Part shown: positions 59,776 to 64,000 of the stretch, piece by piece
Position numbering within the stretch: position 1 is the stretch's first letter
Layout of the letters: every line of letters begins with the position of its first letter
Source of the DNA: Desulfovibrio sp. ZJ209
GTDB lineage: Bacteria; Desulfobacterota; Desulfovibrionia; Desulfovibrionales; Desulfovibrionaceae
DNA length: 64,000 nucleotides
Direction of reading: 5' to 3'
NCBI RefSeq assembly: GCF_011039135.1
Contig: NZ_JAAKEJ010000002.1
Coordinates: 248,001 to 312,000, forward strand
The notes under the pieces: model-generated
Databases searched by the model: none
Told to the model about the DNA's origin: nothing
The model's input: the letters and a program-made list of their open reading frames with translations, nothing else
Position numbers and translations under genes: made by a program

Positions 59776-60977
59776 AATCTGTGGAGCTGTTTGCCGGAGC
59801 CGGAGGATTGGCTTTAGGGGTATCCCTTGCCGGATTTATACCCGATGTAGTGATAGAATGGGATAAGTGGGCGTGTGATACAATTCGCGAGAATCAGAGA
59901 CGGCAAAACCCACTGGTGGATGATTGGTCATTACACGAACAGGACGTGCGCCTGTTTAATTTTTCCACCATCAAGGGCGTTGACCTTGTGGCCGGTGGGC
60001 CACCTTGCCAGCCATTTTCCCTTGGCGGCAAGCATAAAGCTTATTCTGATAAACGGGATATGTTTCCCACTGCTATTGCTACTGTTCGCAAACTGCAACC
60101 AAGGGCGTTTCTTTTTGAAAATGTTAAAGGTCTTACTCGATCAACTTTTACGAACTATCTGCAATATACCATCCTACAGTTGACTTATCCAGAACTTATT
60201 CGCTCTCCTACAGAAAGTTGGTTGGAACATCTTGCGCGACTAGAAAAAGAAAAGACATCAGGAAAAATCCAAGGGCTCACTTATGATGTGGTCTGCCGTG
60301 TGGTAAATGCCGCTGATTATGGTATTCCCCAACGGCGAGAGCGAGTATTCATCGTAGGCTTCCGGCACGACTTGAACGTTCGCTGGTCCTTCCCTAAAGC
60401 TACGCATTCATTGGACGCATTGCTTCATGCCCAATGGGTAAGCGGTGAATACTGGGAGCGCCACGAAGTAAGCCGTAAAATGAGTAGCGCCATGGATGCC
60501 AAAAGTAAGTATCGCCTTGACAGGTTGCGCGGCATGGATGCCACCGCCGTGGATAAGCCTTGGCTTACGGTGCGCGATGCTTTGCAAGGTTTGCCCGACC
60601 CTCAAGATAGAAAAGCCGCCTCGTTACACAGCAATCATAGTTTTCAACCCGGGGCTCGTGTTTATGCGGGGCATACCGGGAGTCCACTAGATTTACCCGC
60701 AAAAACGCTCAAAGCCGGTGACCACGGTGTACCAGGCGGCGAAAATATGCTTGTGAAGCCTACCGGAGAAGTTCGCTATTTTACGGTTCGAGAGTCCGCT
60801 CGCTTGCAAACATTTCCCGATACTTACGTTTTTCACGGATCTTGGACCGAAACCATGCGCCAGCTTGGCAATGCGGTTCCCGTCGCTTTGGCCCGAATCA
60901 TGGCTGGTAGCATCGCGGAAAAGTTGATTGAGGCCGAAACAAAACAACTCATAGCCAAAATGAAGCGTATCGCCTGA
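59772..60977 (+). CDS. C5-cytosine DNA methyltransferase
   Basis: A 401-residue enzyme with all main motifs: I (LFAGAGGLALGVSLAG), IV (GGPPCQPFSLGGKHK with the catalytic Cys), VI (FLFENVKGL), VIII (QRRERVFIVGFR), IX/X (ESARLQTFPD, RQLGNAVPVALARIM). It protects the element's restriction target. The paired nuclease is Eco29kI-like, whose prototype cuts CCGCGG; the specificity here is not proven. Start and stop overlap the neighbours, so the three genes are one operon. Confidence 0.94.
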   Translation: MKSVELFAGAGGLALGVSLAGFIPDVVIEWDKWACDTIRENQRRQNPLVDDWSLHEQDVRLFNFSTIKGVDLVAGGPPCQPFSLGGKHKAYSDKRDMFPTAIATVRKLQPRAFLFENVKGLTRSTFTNYLQYTILQLTYPELIRSPTESWLEHLARLEKEKTSGKIQGLTYDVVCRVVNAADYGIPQRRERVFIVGFRHDLNVRWSFPKATHSLDALLHAQWVSGEYWERHEVSRKMSSAMDAKSKYRLDRLRGMDATAVDKPWLTVRDALQGLPDPQDRKAASLHSNHSFQPGARVYAGHTGSPLDLPAKTLKAGDHGVPGGENMLVKPTGEVRYFTVRESARLQTFPDTYVFHGSWTETMRQLGNAVPVALARIMAGSIAEKLIEAETKQLIAKMKRIA

Positions 60978-61582
60978 TGGATATAAAACCATACAATCCC
61001 CTGGATAAAATGAACCTTGGCGGCAGCGTTGCGGACGCCATGTTGGAAAGCCCTGTTCACCCGTTGGGCGGACTGGAGTTTTTTAATGGTGCCGGTATCT
61101 ACGCCATTTACTATACAGGTGACTTCGAAGCGTATAGGCCCTTGGTCGCAAAGAATATAGACGGCAAGTTCCAAGCCCCCATCTATGTGGGCAAAGCTGT
61201 GCCACCTGGTGCCCGAAAGGGAAATTTCGGCTTAGATTCCACACCAAGCCCCGCTTTATACAAGCGTTTGCAGGAACATGCCGAAAGTGTACAGGCAGCC
61301 GAGAACTTAAAAATAGAGGATTTTTATTGTCGTTTTTTGGTTGTGGATGATATTTGGATTCCTTTGGGTGAATCTTTGCTCATTGCCAAATTTGCGCCAA
61401 TCTGGAATAAACTTATTGACGGCTTTGGTAATCATGATCCCGGAAGCGGTCGTTACCAGCAGATGCGGTCAAAGTGGGATACCCTACATCCTGGTAGAGT
61501 ATGGGCAACAAAATGTATGTCGCGAAACGACACTGATGTCCAAATTTGTACTGAGCTGAAATCCTACTTAAAAACATGTTAA
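60977..61582 (+). CDS. GIY-YIG restriction endonuclease, Eco29kI family
   Basis: A 201-residue type II endonuclease. The GIY motif (residues 40-42) and YVG (70-72) begin the domain; catalytic candidates are Tyr42, Tyr70, Arg97 and His101 in YKRLQEHA, Glu132 in PLGESLL and Asn144 in IWNKLIDGF. The Arg-His and Glu-Asn spacings equal those I recall for R.Eco29kI (Arg104/His108, Glu142/Asn154). It starts on the last base of the methyltransferase stop. It would restrict unmodified incoming DNA. Confidence 0.88.
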   Translation: MDIKPYNPLDKMNLGGSVADAMLESPVHPLGGLEFFNGAGIYAIYYTGDFEAYRPLVAKNIDGKFQAPIYVGKAVPPGARKGNFGLDSTPSPALYKRLQEHAESVQAAENLKIEDFYCRFLVVDDIWIPLGESLLIAKFAPIWNKLIDGFGNHDPGSGRYQQMRSKWDTLHPGRVWATKCMSRNDTDVQICTELKSYLKTC

Positions 61583-61958
61583 GTCTTTTTCCGATGATTA
61601 TATCTGGTGGTCAATGACGAAAAGCCATCTATTCTTTTTACTGTCCATCCTACGCTGAGGGAACATTAATGGTTAGGACATATATATCTGCGTAATTTTC
61701 TGGAACGAATGACACAATGCGAGATATTTTTATCTTTCCAATAAGCAAATAGGATGCATCGGACCGTTTTCCAGGTTCGCATGGCATTTCGGAGAACCGG
61801 TGACACCTGAATACTCAACGACACCATGCACGCCATCAGGTATCGTTTTCGATGGCCAGAATATGCTCCTTACATAACCTTCCATATATGGAGAATGTTT
61901 GGGCTAGCTTCAGTAAAGTAAACAGATATGTAAAGTAATCAAGTAATGTATTTATATT
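61583..61958. other. AT-rich non-coding gap
   Basis: 376 bp after the endonuclease stop with no credible frame, T-run terminator or repeat recognised. It may hold a decayed gene. Confidence 0.5.
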
Positions 61959-62753
61959 TTACCACCACCTCCTACAAGAATCTTGCCATAGTAGACATCG
62001 TGGGAGTGTATAATGTTTTGTGCTGAATGGTACCCTTAGCTTCTGATTAAAGTCATTAGCAATATTAATAAGTCCGTGAGGATATTTAACTATTTCCTTT
62101 CTATCTTTGAGTCTTTTATTATATCCACCAACCGTCATATACTCCCCATAACAATTATAAAACTCATCATAATGAATATGCCGCAACACCTTTTCAAAAT
62201 GGATTGGAATGACACTCGCACCGTTTCCCGACCAAACATATAATCGGCCAAAAGATAACGCATGGAAAAATTCCATCCATTTTGGAATCCTAGCTACTTC
62301 TTTACCACCATCCGAAAAAATTTTTAATTTTTCTAATGAAGGGATAATCCTTAAAACGCTTAGTCCATTTCTATATCGCTCAATTGTTCTATCAGCTACA
62401 TATTTGAGCGTTCAGTTACTTTTTTGAATTTCAATAGCTACTTGATATTCATTAATAACAGCATATACATCGGAGATAATATTATTTATTTTCTTTTCCA
62501 GCTCACAATATGTACAGTTTTCATTCCTAATGAGAGATTCATATATTTCTTTTTTAGCTCTATAATGAAGTTCCGACTCTCCCCGACCGTCTTGACAAGT
62601 CACCGGTGGTCGGTGGGCAAAGTGGTGTGCTCGAATCGGACCCTTTCTAAGTACTACTTCTTTCATGCAGCCTTTGCAAAAAAATGGGCCTTCATTTTTC
62701 TCTGTAACCCATGCATAACAATTTATGCCAGTTAGAGATAATGCGGTTAGCAT
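61959..62753 (-). pseudogene. CoiA-like competence/nuclease family gene, interrupted by in-frame TGA
   Basis: The first 113 codons (start 62753) show a CoiA-like pattern: FFCKGCMKEVVLRKGPIRAHHFAH (a zinc-finger-like part), RGESELHYRAKKEIYESL and YQVAIEIQKSN, the start of the nuclease core. A TGA stop at 62412-62414 follows. The same frame stays open beyond it (TLKYVADRTIERYRNGLSVLRIIP) down to 61959, and the sequence reads smoothly across the stop, so a single nonsense change, for example CGA to TGA, has probably inactivated it. CoiA proteins act in DNA uptake or related nuclease roles. Confidence 0.65.
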
Positions 62754-63052
62754 TTTTTCCTTCCCAATTATTGATATTCAAACCTATCATGCATAGGTTC
62801 CATTAATTCCTCTTTTAATTTCCTTCGTTAATATAATATTCTTTATCGATTGACAATATTAAATAATTTTTTCCATGAGACACCTATGATTTATTGCCAC
62901 AAAGCTAAGATCATGACAATTTGACTTTATCAACCATTTTTTAGACATTTCCCAGTGTGGAAGCAATTGGGCAAAATATCGGGGCAAATTTGTGGGCAGC
63001 CATTGTCGATAAAAAATTTTTAATAATTCATTCCAGTATATTAAAGTATATA
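62754..63052. other. AT-rich spacer before attR
   Basis: About 300 bp of very AT-rich sequence. I see no gene; it contains only the promoter-proximal region of the minus-strand coiA-like gene. Confidence 0.5.
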
Positions 63053-63126
63053 TTCAAGCCCTGTACTGCCACCAGGTTTGAAAACAAGGAAGTCCCGCAA
63101 GGTGTGAAAAGCCTTGCGGGACTTTG
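63053..63126 (+). repeat. attR: partial tRNA 3' end plus terminator copy
   Basis: A 74-bp imperfect copy of 57102-57176. It keeps CTGTACTGCC-ACCA (one C missing) and the same perfect terminator stem AAGTCCCGCAAGG / CCTTGCGGGACTT. Only the tRNA tail is present, so this is the distal junction of the island. Confidence 0.88.
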
Positions 63127-63257
63127 CTGTTTCCCGTGAGCCTATCTCTGGCGCTACTGTTTCAGAGTGCGTGACGGCCATGTGGGACTTCGGGCCGGGG
63201 GAGAAAGCCCTGCCCCGCCGATGCCACCTGGGGTGCCCCGCTCCGGCCCTGCGCGGG

Positions 63258-63290
63258 GCGGCCGCCGGGTCGGCAAGCCCGGCGGCCGCC
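63258..63290. promoter_or_regulatory. GC-rich stem-loop in the glycyl radical enzyme upstream region
   Basis: GCGGCCGCCGGG / CCCGGCGGCCGC with an 8-nt loop, a perfect 12-bp stem. There is no T-run. It lies between attR and the sigma-54 promoter and could insulate the promoter. Otherwise the 63127-63437 stretch is GC-rich and empty. Confidence 0.5.
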
Positions 63291-63437
63291 TGGCGTGGCG
63301 GACGGCACCGGGCGCCACCTCTGCCCCCAGTGAGGCGCGGGCCTCCCCTTGGCATAAACAAAATTGTCCTGAATCCGTACACTTTTGTTTTTTATTCGTC
63401 ACTTTTTGCGGAGGAGCCGTACAAAACCATTATAACA

Positions 63438-63452
63438 CATTGAAATTCAATG
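63438..63452 (+). promoter_or_regulatory. Palindromic operator candidate
   Basis: CATTGAAATTCAATG is a perfect 7-1-7 palindrome ending 10 bp before the sigma-54-type -24 box. It is in a position where a regulator or integration host factor could bind. Confidence 0.5.
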
Positions 63453-63462
63453 GCAACAGTCG

Positions 63463-63478
63463 TGGCATGGTCTTTGTA
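63463..63478 (+). promoter_or_regulatory. Sigma-54-type promoter
   Basis: TGGCATGGTCTTTGTA fits the -24/-12 consensus TGGCAY-N5-TTGYA. It is 69 bp upstream of the glycyl radical enzyme start and would need an enhancer-binding activator, which is not in the window. Confidence 0.65.
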
Positions 63479-63547
63479 ATATGCGGGGGAAAATTGCCAA
63501 TGCCGGGGCGCGTCCCCGGGCATCCATACTCGCAAAGGAGGTACGCC

Positions 63548-64000
63548 ATGCTTGACGCAGGTTGTTGCTGCACCCCGCAGGAAGAATGGATCGAGAACGC
63601 GGCCAAGGGAAAGCCCAGCCCGTTCAAGGAATCGCAGCCCCGTGTCATCGGCATGCTGGAGGAATTCGACTGCACGCCGCCGGTCATTGACGTGGAGCGC
63701 GCGCGCTATTTCACCGAATCCATGCGCGAGACCGAGGGCGAGCACCTCACCCTGCGCTGGGGCAAGGCGCTTCTGCATGTGGCCCAAAACATCCCGGTCT
63801 ATATCGAGGACAAGCAGCTCATCGTCGGCCGCCTCGGGCGCGACAATTGCCGCTACGGCATCCTCTACCCCGAGCTGGACGGCGATTTTTACGAGACCGT
63901 CCTGGACGACTTCTCCAAGCGCGAGAACCCGCCCATCAAGGTCATGAAGGAGGACTTCGACGTCATCCTCAATGACATCGGCTCCTACTGGAACGGCAAG
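63548..64000 (+). CDS. Glycyl radical enzyme, isethionate sulfite-lyase-like, partial
   Basis: The first 151 codons of a pyruvate formate-lyase-like enzyme that continues past the window. It starts after AAAGGAGG. The segments SQPRVIGMLEEF, VIDVERARYFTESMRETEGE, ALLHVAQNIPVYIEDKQLIVGRLG and RYGILYPELDGDFYE are of the X-succinate/isethionate-lyase type rather than true pyruvate formate-lyase. In gut Desulfovibrionaceae the isethionate lyase releases sulfite for respiration. The catalytic Cys and radical Gly lie outside the window, so the exact substrate (isethionate, choline, glycerol or other) is not settled. Confidence 0.7.
   Translation, partial: MLDAGCCCTPQEEWIENAAKGKPSPFKESQPRVIGMLEEFDCTPPVIDVERARYFTESMRETEGEHLTLRWGKALLHVAQNIPVYIEDKQLIVGRLGRDNCRYGILYPELDGDFYETVLDDFSKRENPPIKVMKEDFDVILNDIGSYWNGK

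Larger units (their letters stand above)
57102..63126 (+). mobile_element. tRNA-Val integrative island with restriction-modification genes
   Basis: About 6 kb bounded by the 74-75 bp repeats. It contains a tyrosine integrase next to the tRNA, a vsr-methyltransferase-endonuclease operon and a disrupted coiA-like gene. From about 59100 rightward the DNA is clearly more AT-rich than the host, which indicates foreign origin. No replication or conjugation protein gene is present, so it is either mobilised by others or a remnant. Confidence 0.88.

Noticed and set aside
62412-62414. TGA in the coiA-like gene read as selenocysteine
   Set aside because: No selenocysteine insertion hairpin is evident just downstream and the family has no known redox Cys at this place; a nonsense change is simpler.

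Overview
The window is a GC-rich bacterial chromosome segment that fits a gut-type member of the Desulfovibrionaceae (Desulfovibrio/Bilophila relatives). The main clues are a Desulfovibrio-style aromatic operon that uses archaeal-type entry enzymes of the shikimate pathway, a Desulfovibrio-type porin, cytochrome bd, and the start of a glycyl radical enzyme resembling isethionate sulfite-lyase at the right edge. The assignment is an inference from gene content; no 16S gene is present.

Layout. 1-6181 is the right end of a prophage: connector/portal, acetyltransferase-like protein, large terminase, coiled-coil proteins, holin and endolysin on the minus strand, then a Mor-type activator and a divergent CI-type repressor. 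6505-8063 carries larB and a short larC (nickel-pincer cofactor). 8162-15759 holds an iron alcohol dehydrogenase, cydAB, a small lipoprotein, a hotdog thioesterase, a DoxX protein, rpmE, a DUF1385 protein and prfA, followed by dinB. 16790-22570 (minus) is the aromatic amino-acid operon (ADTH synthase, DHQ synthase II, pheA, aroA, tyrA), preceded by a Phe/Tyr-rich leader peptide and an attenuator-like terminator. A cation channel with an unusual filter follows.

24131-40305 reads as an acid-resistance and nitrogen block: an MFS transporter, a urea channel and ureABCEFGD on the minus strand, then on the plus strand an AdiC-like antiporter, a pyruvoyl arginine decarboxylase close to chlamydial AaxB, an AaxC/ArcD-like antiporter, a porin and a MATE exporter. 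40605-45603 is an acidic amino-acid locus (DAACS symporter, Asp/Glu-type racemase, PLP lyase of the D-cysteine desulfhydrase/cysteate sulfo-lyase family, GntR regulator, EamA exporter). 45600-53313 (minus) has an SDR and a five-gene chain (M16C peptidase, CbiR-like protein, DHH phosphoesterase, AlkA-type glycosylase, TIM-barrel isomerase). aroC and recD2 follow on the plus strand.

A tRNA-Val(TAC) at 57049 is the attachment site of an AT-richer island of about 6 kb (integrase, vsr, C5 methyltransferase, Eco29kI-type GIY-YIG endonuclease, broken coiA-like gene), bounded by 74-75 bp direct repeats that include the tRNA's terminator. To its right a sigma-54-type promoter precedes the glycyl radical enzyme gene, which runs off the window.

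The most striking non-gene structure is a family of five intergenic repeats (6265, 23652, 26585, 42607, 46418). Each has a different 12-14 nt arm, and in every copy that arm is perfectly complementary to its partner. The copies measure 184, 185, 305, 425 and 425 bp, which is a core plus zero, one or two 120-bp modules.
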